A stretch of DNA of 64,000 nucleotides from Pogostemon cablin (Eukaryota > Streptophyta > Magnoliopsida > Lamiales > Lamiaceae), in contig CM043009.1 of the NCBI GenBank assembly GCA_023678885.1, positions 18,655,117 through 18,719,116 on the forward strand, read 5' to 3'. Both the position numbers and the translations under genes were made by a program. The notes beneath the pieces were generated by a model that searched no databases, had not been told where the DNA came from, and saw nothing but the letters and a program-made list of their open reading frames with translations. Shown one piece after another: positions 56,186-64,000 of the stretch. Numbering within the stretch: position 1 is the first letter of the stretch; the number at the start of each line of letters is the position of its first letter.

Positions 56186-58720
56186 CTAAGGTTTGTTAAC
56201 AATCTCCCATGTTCCATTCCTCTCAAGTGACATAAGCTCTTCATTAATGGCAGTAATCCACTGATCATTATCAGTGCTTGTTATAGCTTCCTTGTAGCTC
56301 TTGGGTTCACTGGATTCAATTTCAGTGGCTGTGTATAAGGCATATGATACATGATCAGCTTGTACATATCTTGATGGTGGGTGAATTTCCCTCCTTTGTC
56401 TATCTCTTGCAAGGTGGTAAGTACCTAGCTCATTTCTGTGATATCCTACATCTAGATTTCTCTCTGAAGTTTCTTCAAACTCCACCTTAGAGTCAACTCT
56501 CTTATCAACTATTGTAGCATGCTCAGATTGCTCCAGAAATGGCATCATTGACTCATCAAACTTGACATCTCTACTTACTAGGAATTTATGATCATCTAAA
56601 CTCCATAACTTATAACCCTTCACTCCTGATGGGTATCCTACCATCACACATTTCAAAGCCCTTGGATCTAGTTTATCTTGCTTTATGCGTGCATAAGCAA
56701 GACATCCAATGACTCTAAGGTTGCTGTAGTCAGCAGGATTTCCCTTCCAAACTTCTTCAGGTGTCTTGAACTTTAAAGGTGTAGAGGGACACCTGTTGAT
56801 CAAGTATGCAGCTATTGTTACAAGTTCCCCCCAGAAGCTCTTTTGGAATCCACCTGCACTGATCATACATCTCACTCTCTCTAGGAGAGTTTGATTTAGT
56901 CTTTCTGCAACTCCAATTTGTAGTGGAGTTGATGGAACAGTCCTATGTCTCTTGATTCCCTTATCTCTACAAAACTTGTTGAACTCTTCTGAGAGATATT
57001 CTAAACTATTATCAGTTCTGAAGCATTTCAGTGTCTTTCCAGTGGTGTTTTCAACTTCTGTAAGCCAATCTTTAAACTTTCCAAAGGCTTCATCCTTGGA
57101 TTTTAGAATATATGTCCATGCTTTCCTTGAGTAATCATCTATGAATGAGATGAAATATTTTCCTCCTCCTTTTGTTGGACTCTTGGAAGGCCCCCACAAG
57201 TTAGAGTGAACATAATCAAGTATTGATATAGATGTGTGTTCACCAGCACCAAATCTGAGCCTCTTTGACTTTTCCATAACACAATGTTCACATAGCTTCA
57301 GATTAACTGATGTTTCTCTACATAACAGGTCCTGTTTTATCAATTCTTGCATCCCCCTCTCACTAATATGTCCTAATCTGCCATGCCATAACAAAGTACT
57401 ATTCTGTTTTCCTATTGCATGAGCATGAGCAGCAACAGCACATCCACACAAGAAATACAAGTCATGTTTTCTAGTAACTTTCAAGAATATATCATCTCCA
57501 TTTGTGACAGTAAGAAGACCATCTATGGATTGAAAACTATATCCCATGGAGTCAAGTTTACCAAGGGAAATTAAATTCCTTCTTAAATCAGGGACATACC
57601 TTACATCATGAAGAATCTTGACTGCACCATCTGTCATTTTAAACTTGATTGATCTCATGCCCTTGATGTTGCATGTCTGATCATTACCAAGCAAGACAGA
57701 GCCTCCATTTTGTTGCTTGAAATCAATGAGCCAGTGCTTAATTGGTGTCATGTGGAAAGTACAGCCTGAATCCATTACCCATTCAGAATTAACTTCTGAA
57801 TTTGCAACTGTCAGAGCTTCAATGAAATCTTCACCACCTTCTTTGGCTCGTACAGTCTGATTTACTTGATCTTTTGGTTCTGATTCTTTGCCCTTCTCTA
57901 TTCCCTTTGCCTTGTCAGCTTTCCATATATAACAATTCCTCCTCATGTGGCCAGGTTGGTGACAGTAGTAACACTTTCTTACTTCACCTTCCTTTGTTGT
58001 TTCACCTTCTTTTCTTTCTGTCCTTCCACTGCTAGTATTAGACTTATACTTTTTGTTATTTTTCTTGGATTGATTGTTCTTCTTGACAACCAATCCTTCT
58101 CCCCCAGAGCTTGCAACATTCTGTGATGTTAGCTGCAATTCTCTAGACTTGAGGGCAAGCAATACACTGTCAAACTTGACAGTGGCTTGATTTGCATATA
58201 ACAAAGTGTCTTTAAAACTTTGAAAGAACTTTGGAAGTGCAGTCATCAACATGAGGACTCTCTCTTCTTCTGAAATCTTGACATCAACACTTTCAAGATC
58301 ATCCAAAATCTTGATGAATTCATCAACTTGACTTAGTATAGGCTTTTCATCAGTTATCTTGAATGCATGAATTTTCTCTCTGATGTGTAGCCTATTTGTA
58401 AGTGTTTTCACCATGTACAGAGACACTAGTTTCTCCCAAACACCAATGGCAGTAGTTTTTCTAGCTACTTCACGTAATGCCTTATCCCCCAAACATAAAA
58501 TGATGGTAGAATGAGCTCTTCGAAGTACCTCATCATCCACTTGAACTCTTGGAGGACCTACTGCTGAAGGATCTTTTATGATCTCAGTCTTGACCGGTGG
58601 AGGAGGCTTCAATGCATCAATGAGCCCTTGCTGTGTCAAGATCGCCTTCATCTTGAGTTTCCATAGGCTAAAATCCATTTTCTCAGAGAGCTTCTCAATG
58701 TCAAACCGGGTGGTGTTCAT
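56186..58720 (-). CDS. Copia gag-protease-integrase (element D)
   Basis: An 844-codon frame on the minus strand, starting 30 bases after the primer-binding site. Gag occupies about residues 1-240 (WKLKMKAILTQQGL near the start), with a CCHC zinc knuckle CYYCHQPGHMRRNC at 250-263. Protease active site DSG at 317-319. Integrase zinc-binding residues His446, His451, Cys477, Cys480. Of the integrase acidic triad, the first position is Asn507 (VHSNLWGP, where relatives have Asp), then Asp570 and Glu606. TPLQIGVAE also departs from the usual TPQQNGVAE. The frame ends at a TAG (56183-56185) after VNKP, where relatives read on into reverse transcriptase. Confidence 0.92.
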   Translation of the reverse strand: MNTTRFDIEKLSEKMDFSLWKLKMKAILTQQGLIDALKPPPPVKTEIIKDPSAVGPPRVQVDDEVLRRAHSTIILCLGDKALREVARKTTAIGVWEKLVSLYMVKTLTNRLHIREKIHAFKITDEKPILSQVDEFIKILDDLESVDVKISEEERVLMLMTALPKFFQSFKDTLLYANQATVKFDSVLLALKSRELQLTSQNVASSGGEGLVVKKNNQSKKNNKKYKSNTSSGRTERKEGETTKEGEVRKCYYCHQPGHMRRNCYIWKADKAKGIEKGKESEPKDQVNQTVRAKEGGEDFIEALTVANSEVNSEWVMDSGCTFHMTPIKHWLIDFKQQNGGSVLLGNDQTCNIKGMRSIKFKMTDGAVKILHDVRYVPDLRRNLISLGKLDSMGYSFQSIDGLLTVTNGDDIFLKVTRKHDLYFLCGCAVAAHAHAIGKQNSTLLWHGRLGHISERGMQELIKQDLLCRETSVNLKLCEHCVMEKSKRLRFGAGEHTSISILDYVHSNLWGPSKSPTKGGGKYFISFIDDYSRKAWTYILKSKDEAFGKFKDWLTEVENTTGKTLKCFRTDNSLEYLSEEFNKFCRDKGIKRHRTVPSTPLQIGVAERLNQTLLERVRCMISAGGFQKSFWGELVTIAAYLINRCPSTPLKFKTPEEVWKGNPADYSNLRVIGCLAYARIKQDKLDPRALKCVMVGYPSGVKGYKLWSLDDHKFLVSRDVKFDESMMPFLEQSEHATIVDKRVDSKVEFEETSERNLDVGYHRNELGTYHLARDRQRREIHPPSRYVQADHVSYALYTATEIESSEPKSYKEAITSTDNDQWITAINEELMSLERNGTWEIVNKP

Positions 58721-58750
58721 CTTCCTTGTTCAGCTTCCTCGCTTCCCACA

Positions 58751-58760
58751 GACGGCGCCA
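58751..58760 (-). promoter_or_regulatory. Primer-binding site, element D
   Basis: The minus strand reads TGGCGCCGTC two bases after the 5' LTR, continuing TGTGGGAAG. A PBS starting TGGCGCC is common in plant LTR elements. I do not assign the primer tRNA. Confidence 0.85.
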
Positions 58761-58762
58761 CT

Positions 58763-59429
58763 TGCTGTGATAAAAAATGGAAACACACTTGGATCCTACT
58801 TCTTATCACTCAAATAAAGAGAACACACACAACCTCACGTTTTCAGATTTGAAACAATGAACAATTGAATCAAAATAAACTGTAAAATGATGAGAATCAA
58901 GAACTCAAGGAATTATAGTGGTTCGATCATGATGATCTACGTCCACTTTCAAAGGAAATCGAAATCTCTTTCGTTGATAGACAATTACACCTTAAGATGA
59001 AGATAGACTAACTACTTTGATCAATCATGAATCAAACTAGTAAACATGCAGAAGCTGGTCAATCGTGTGTTCCATAGCAGCAAACTTGCTGCTTATATAT
59101 CAAGTGATGGACAGTTGATTTGTTTCGGCTGTATAGCTGATGCTTCTCACCATCCAACGAGGCCTTGACACATCAGCATCTCCTTAACAACCTACATAAC
59201 AAACTAACTCCCTTAAGGCTTCATAAACCATCCCCCTAACTCATACAACTGATCACTAACCCCCTCTAACAAACCCTAACATACAGCATGCACTCATGCA
59301 GCTAGTGTGTGATCTAATCCAACGTATAAACTTCAAGAAATACGTATACACTGCTCACATACTTTCAGGCCATCGTGATGTATCGTCTGCATGAGGTCAT
59401 GATCATGTTTTATACCCCAACTTCTAACA
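58763..59429 (-). repeat. 5' LTR of copia element D
   Basis: 667 bp, TG...CA on the minus strand, followed by target duplication ATATC at 59430. Confidence 0.95.
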
Positions 59430-59529
59430 ATATCATATTTGAAATGTCACGTGAGGTGCCTCATTTAACATTTTCCGACGAGAATTAAATATTCTAGCAA
59501 AAATTGGATCAAAGTTAACAAGTTAAATT

Positions 59530-59751
59530 CTCCTTCCATCCCCAAGCTACGAGTCTCATTTTGTGGTTTTGGGGTCCACCCTAGAGTCTCATTTCTCTTT
59601 TTAGACATATATGATTCAAACACATCACTTATAAAATTAAAATATGAGACCCACACACCCCTAATACAATTACTTACCACACATTAAAGAATAATATTAC
59701 TTAATCCACGTACAAAAAACAAATAGCACCCTTGTAGGCAGATGAAGGGAG
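59530..59751. mobile_element. Stowaway-like MITE, diverged
   Basis: CTCCTTCCATCCCC on the left against GATGAAGGGAG on the right, then TA. About 220 bp, no ORF of interest. Confidence 0.55.
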
Positions 59752-60103
59752 TATAATATATACGAGACCAAATTGAAAAAAAAAGTTGTGGAACCAACCA
59801 AAATTTTAACTCATTAATTCGTACCAAGAATAATATGATATTTTTGGTTGTGGAAAGTATTTAAAGAGTTTGATAATAAGATGCATGCATGGTGAGAAAT
59901 GATGGAGAAGTTTGCACAAACACAACGTAGATTTATTTATTACGCCATTTATTTGAGGTATATATAAAACCCCAAATATACATATTACACAACAAACAAC
60001 ATCAACATATAACATGTAGATGAAGGAGAGGACAAATGATAGATGGATGTTGTTATAGCTTCAAATTCCATGGCTCCTTATCCTCCATACCCATTACATA
60101 TAT

Positions 60104-60368
60104 TTACGCCCTTTTACGCCACCTGCATCGTTGAACAAAATATAATAATTTATTTCACCTTTTCTTTTTTCATGAAATATATAAACTAAAAGAGTAATAT
60201 TTTTCATATAAAAGAACGAAATAAATTACGATATACTCCATGTTAATTAATGAAATACTCCTAAATGATAGTAGGGAAAAAAAGGGGAGAATTAAGTAAT
60301 GAATATACTTACACCATTGAAGGTCGTTGAAATCGGTCAAATTCACTAATATATCCGAAAGCAAACAT
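60104..60368 (-). CDS. Putative two-exon micro-gene, copy 2 (24 aa)
   Basis: Minus strand. Exon 1 (60368-60313) reads MFAFGYISEFDRFQRPSM and ends at the same GTAAGT donor; exon 2 (60122-60104) is identical to copy 1 (WRKRA, stop). Relative to copy 1 there is one codon fewer, so the indel keeps the frame, and several changes are synonymous or conservative (GTC/ATT, GAT/GAC). A TATA-like TATATAAACAGCC lies about 90 bp upstream (near 60460), and the upstream region has diverged beyond that. No known family recognised. Confidence 0.4.
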
Positions 60369-60479
60369 GTATACTATAACTCGAAGAAATGGAAGGTTAG
60401 GGTAGGAATGAATTAAATGTTTCGTAGTGAGGCAAAATTAAGAGGGTGGAAGGCTGTTTATATACAAGCAATTTGAGAC

Positions 60480-61000
60480 CTAGAGTTGTCAAAACGAATC
60501 CAGTGTGGGTCAAACCGTATCGCCACACCTATCGTAACCTGCCCTACAAATAATCCACCACGTTTAATTTAAAAAGAAGAAAGATTGATAATGTCCGTTA
60601 ATTAGCTGTTTGGATTCTCTATGACATTGGTACATAATTTCCTACACCTTGAATGAATAACACATAGGAGAGATAGGAAAATTATTCCTAAAAAAAGGAA
60701 AGCTTAAATTCTATGTGTAATAATTAGATTTATTTCCCTTCTTATGTGTCAATCATTTAATGTGTGATACAGAATATGATAAGTTAGACTCTTGTGTCCC
60801 CATGTGCCCAAAATGTGTAAGGATACAACATTTTGTTCTAAATGGTATCTACTTTAATTAATAAGAGTATAATTTTTTCATTAAAAAGATCGGCTGAAAT
60901 ATGAATAGTATAAATGTTTAATTAAAAAAAATATTTTTTTCAGTAAATAAAGACTACATGTTCTTGTATTAAAGGGTATTCCATTTAATAATAAAGAATA
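60480..61000. other. Diverged part of duplication copy 2
   Basis: Upstream region of micro-gene copy 2. About 60480-60600 has no counterpart in copy 1, 60600-60770 is again similar to 45855-46015, and the rest is copy-2-specific. No gene. Confidence 0.5.
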
Positions 61001-61238
61001 CTCCCTCCATCCCGTTTCAATATTTACGTTTCTATTTTGCGCGTCTCATTTCAATGTTTACGTTTTCCTTTTTGGAATATGGGACCCACCTAAAACAATT
61101 AATATATCATCCAACACTTATACACCTACCCACTTTGCGTTAAATATTATATTTTTCAACCAACTATCTATTAAAATATTATACTCCTTAATCAACGTGT
61201 AAAAAGCAAACGTAAACATTGAAATAAGACGGAGAGAG
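61001..61238. mobile_element. Stowaway MITE
   Basis: TA, then CTCCCTCCATCCCGTTTCAA; right end TTGAAATAAGACGGAGAGAG, then TA. 238 bp. Confidence 0.85.
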
Positions 61239-61723
61239 TATAACTTTCGAAAAATACAAAATTTGGGGCCGTGTGCCCCAAAGGCACACAAATTTTAACC
61301 AAAGATGATGTACGGAAAGAAGATCCAGTGTGATTAACTAGTTCAATTCGATAACCTATTTTCATTAATTAGTTTATTTTTAGACTTTTTTTTAAAAAAA
61401 AACATCAATACGAATGGGCCAATCTACAAATGCCGCTCCACTACAATCCAAAAATGGGTGGGTTGTATTAGACCCACCAATATAAGACATTTTGCTTGTG
61501 TGAATCGTTTCACAAAATGAGTATAGTAAAATGGATAAAGAGTGATGAATAAAAAGATTTGATGAAAAGTGATCATCAATGAATTGAATTAGAGGTGGTC
61601 TCTTGTTTACTCGAATATTAAAGAGTATTATACACTCCATTTTAGAATGGAGTTAATTTAAAATCAAAATCGTCTCATACTAATTTACTTTTTTTAAAAT
61701 AGTCTAAAAATTTAATTTTTTCG

Positions 61724-62799
61724 GGGATAAAAACCTTTTTAGTCCCATAACTTTTTCCATGGTTTTTTTTAGTCCCAAAAAAGATAAGTTTGTCAAACTA
61801 GTCCCACCGGCAAAGAGATAGGGCCAAAAACATCCCATTTTCGCCGAAAAAAACTGACATCACCTGGAAACAACCACGTCACAGCCGGAATCGTCGATTT
61901 CCAGCCGGTATGATGACGTGGCGCCCTGATGGCAGGTGAGTCAGCGGAATAAAAACCTATTTAGTCCCATAACTTTCCTTATGTTCTATTTTAGTCCCAA
62001 TAAAGATAAGTTTGTCAATTTAGTCCCACCCATGTAGAAATAAGCCCAAACACATTCTATTTTCGCCGAAAAATATGGACATCACTGAAAATGGCACGTG
62101 ATTGTCAAGTGACAATCGGAATCGCCAATTTTCAGTAGGAATTAATTTTATTTTAATACCAACAAGGCATTTTAATTTTTTTAATTTTTAAATAATTAGA
62201 AAAAAATTAATAAGGGTCATCGGCCCATTTCTCTTATGGCACGAAATCGCCGCCACCACGGCCCACATCACAAAAACCAGAACTTCGCCACTGACCACAA
62301 TTTCGCCATCGGCCATGACACCGGTCGGAATTATTTAAATAAAAATGTCTTATTGACATTGAAATAACACTTAATTTGTTGACTCACCTGCCATCAGGGC
62401 GCTATGTCATCATCCCGGTTGAAAATCGATGATTCCGATAATATCCGTATTTTTTAGCGAAAATATGACGTGTTTGGGCCTATTTCTACACGGGTGGGAC
62501 TAAATTGACAAACTTATCTTTATTGGGACTAAAATAGAACATGAAGAAAGTTATGAGACTAAATAGATTTTTATCCCGCTGACTCACCTGCCATCAGGGC
62601 GCCAAATCATCATACCGGCCCAAAATCGACAATTTCGGCTGTGACGTGGCTGTTTCCAGGTGATGTCAGCTTTTTTCGGCAAAAATGGGACGTCTTTGGC
62701 CCTATTTCTTCGTCGGTGGGACTAATTTGACAAACTTATCTTTTTTGGGACTAAAAAAGACCATGGAAAAAGTTATGGGACTAAAAAGGTTTTTATCCC
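61724..62799. mobile_element. MULE with tandem-dimer TIRs, perfect 9-bp TSD
   Basis: Target duplication ATTTTTTCG at 61715-61723 and 62800-62808. Each arm is two related head-to-tail units. The outer units are 222 bp on both sides (61724-61945 and 62578-62799; start GGGATAAAAACC). The inner units start GGAATAAAAACC at 61946 and end at 62577. The bases at the unit junctions (TGAGTCAGC and GCTGACTCA) are inverse complements, so the inner part is not a later insertion with its own duplication. The centre (about 62145-62380) has a short CCGCCACCACGG-type segment with no recognisable protein. Confidence 0.9.
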
Positions 62800-63066
62800 A
62801 TTTTTTCGAAATAATCTCATAACTTTTAAATTTTCACCAAAATGGTCTTTTTTGGTTAAAATTTTTCAATTTTTGAAAATCCACGGAATGAGGCTGTATC
62901 GGTGCTTTTGCAATTAAAGTTGTGGGACGAAAATAATGTTATAACTATTTTGGAACTTTTTCGAAAAAAGTAAAAAGGTATGGGATGGTTTAAATTTTAA
63001 ACTCTTTTAGAATGTGTTCATTTTAATGGCGCTGCACCTACTTTAATCATATACACTTATCATTTA

Positions 63067-63907
63067 TTCCCTCCGCCCATTTTTAATATATTCATTTTAC
63101 TATTTTGGGTCGTCCACCCTTAATTTATCCATTTTCTTTTTAGGTATATGAGACTCATACCTTCCACTAATACAAATAAAATATGGAACCCACACCCTCC
63201 ACTAATACAACTACCCACTCAGGGACGGACCCATGTAGGGGTCAATGGGGCACTGGGCCCCCCCCCTGAGATTTCCAAATTATTTACTATATATGTAGTA
63301 AGTCTACCCAAGTTAATCAATGGCCAAGTGTTTTGCTTGTTAACCCTTAAGTGACAAGTCATGTGTTCGATTCATGTGTTACGCAGTGCTCCATTTTTTT
63401 TCTTTATTATTATTTCTCCCTATTTTTCTTTAATTTATTATTTTTCTATTTTTTTAAATTTCTTTCTTTCTCCCTCTACTTTAATTAATTAATAAAAAAT
63501 GATATATTATCATTCCTCCCTATTTTTTCTTTAATTTATTATTACTTCTCCCTATTTTTTCTTTAGTTTATTATTTTTTCTTTTTTTTTAAATGTCTTTC
63601 TTTCTCCCTCTACTTTAATTAATTAATATAAAATGATAATAGTGAAGTGCATGATTTCATGAACCTTTTATACTATTATTAAAAAGTAATAATATTCTTA
63701 ATAAAAATTTATTAATATATTTTATAAAAAATAGTAACTGTTTAAGAAAATATATAAACAATTTCACATAAGTGTTCCCCTTAATGAATTTGGGCCCTCT
63801 GACCACAAATCCTGGGTCTGTCATTGTACCCACTACACATAAAATAATAACACTCTTTAATCCACGTGCAAAAAGCAAATTAATACATTAATATTGAACG
63901 GAGGGAG
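63067..63907. mobile_element. Stowaway MITE interrupted by a hAT element
   Basis: TA (63065-63066), then TTCCCTCCGCCCATTTTTAA; right end TTGAACGGAGGGAG, then TA. The duplicated locus (46372-46390) shows the site without it. Its own sequence is about 230 bp; the rest is the hAT element at 63220-63826. Confidence 0.85.
63220..63826. mobile_element. Non-autonomous hAT element, 8-bp TSD
   Basis: Perfect duplication TACCCACT at 63212-63219 and 63827-63834. Ends CAGGGACGGACCCATG and inverse CAATGACAGACCCAGG match the CAGxGxCGGAxCCAGG style of plant hAT termini. The 607-bp interior holds a duplicated CTCCCTATTTTTCTTTAATT block and no transposase. Confidence 0.9.
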
Positions 63908-64000
63908 TATTATATAATCAAGCCTTGTTCTTCATTTCATAAATGATTCAACATTTCTTTTCCTCTCCAAAACAGCTCAAAACTGTTTGGTGGGAGATGT

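Larger units (their letters stand above)
53989..59429 (-). mobile_element. Copia element D, nearly intact
   Basis: An LTR element on the minus strand with TG...CA LTRs (659 and 667 bp, about 98% identical), a perfect target duplication ATATC (53984-53988 and 59430-59434), a primer-binding site, a polypurine tract and an almost complete gag-pol frame. It belongs to a different copia lineage from A-C: the primer-binding site starts TGGCGCC and the protein sequence differs. It could not supply enzymes as read, because of one stop codon and a substituted integrase residue. Confidence 0.95.
59845..64000. repeat. Segmental duplication, copy 2 (continues past window)
   Basis: Collinear with 45061-46478 but expanded by insertions: about 60772-61302 (with a Stowaway MITE), 61724-62799 (MULE) and 63067-63907 (Stowaway plus hAT). 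The last bases, up to AACTGTTTGGTGGGAGATGT, still match copy 1, so the duplication continues beyond position 64000. Confidence 0.85.

Noticed and set aside
56952..57422. Plus-strand open frames within copia D
   Set aside because: They are shadows of the long minus-strand gag-pol frame.

Overview
This window looks like repeat-rich intergenic DNA from the nuclear genome of a flowering plant, most likely a eudicot. The evidence is Ty1-copia elements primed by initiator-Met tRNA, an L1-type LINE whose ORF2 ends in an RNase H domain, Stowaway MITEs with CTCCCTCCGT ends, many Mutator-like elements (MULEs) with 9-bp target duplications, hAT elements with 8-bp duplications, GT-AG introns and an AT-rich background. 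I cannot name the species. I see no intact conventional host gene. Host sequence survives mainly as captured or truncated fragments (LRR, ABCG transporter, class III peroxidase) and as a possible two-exon micro-gene present twice.

Layout. 1-1600: AT-rich flank with a Stowaway MITE. 1599-23908: one decayed LINE, split inside ORF1 by copia element A (1929-18402, TSD ATTCC). Element A is itself split by copia element B in the opposite orientation (7207-15377, TSD GCCTT). The LINE resumes at 18408 and ORF2 runs to about 23.9 kb. 24435-32774: copia element C (TSD CCCTG), the same family as B. 32.8-36.5 kb: remains of a minus-strand LTR element. 38.0-42.9 kb: nested MULEs, one holding an LRR fragment, plus MITEs. 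43.1-44.7 kb: peroxidase exon fused to a minus-strand MULE transposase pseudogene. 45.06-46.48 kb and 59.85-64.0 kb: two copies of a segmental duplication, each with the micro-gene. 46.6-50.0 kb: a TRIM-like repeat, a MITE and a 2-kb hAT element filled by inverted tandem arrays. 51.2-53.9 kb: MULEs, one with tandem-dimer TIRs and an ABCG fragment. 53989-59429: copia element D, minus strand, almost intact. The second duplication copy contains further nested transposons.

Elements A, B and C are one copia family. All three have broken coding regions, yet B and C have LTR pairs that are about 99% or more identical by hand count and share the same frame-changing indel in pol. They therefore look like non-autonomous elements that amplified after losing coding capacity. 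Their untranslated leaders differ strongly from copy to copy, except for a pair of roughly 85-nt hairpins whose stems change in a compensatory way between copies and whose loop is nearly invariant. I consider this the best candidate in the window for an undescribed functional element, perhaps an RNA packaging or dimerisation signal. The micro-gene duplicated in codon-respecting fashion is the second candidate.

All comparisons were made by eye. Percentages are hand counts, and family assignments rest on motifs I can read in the translations.
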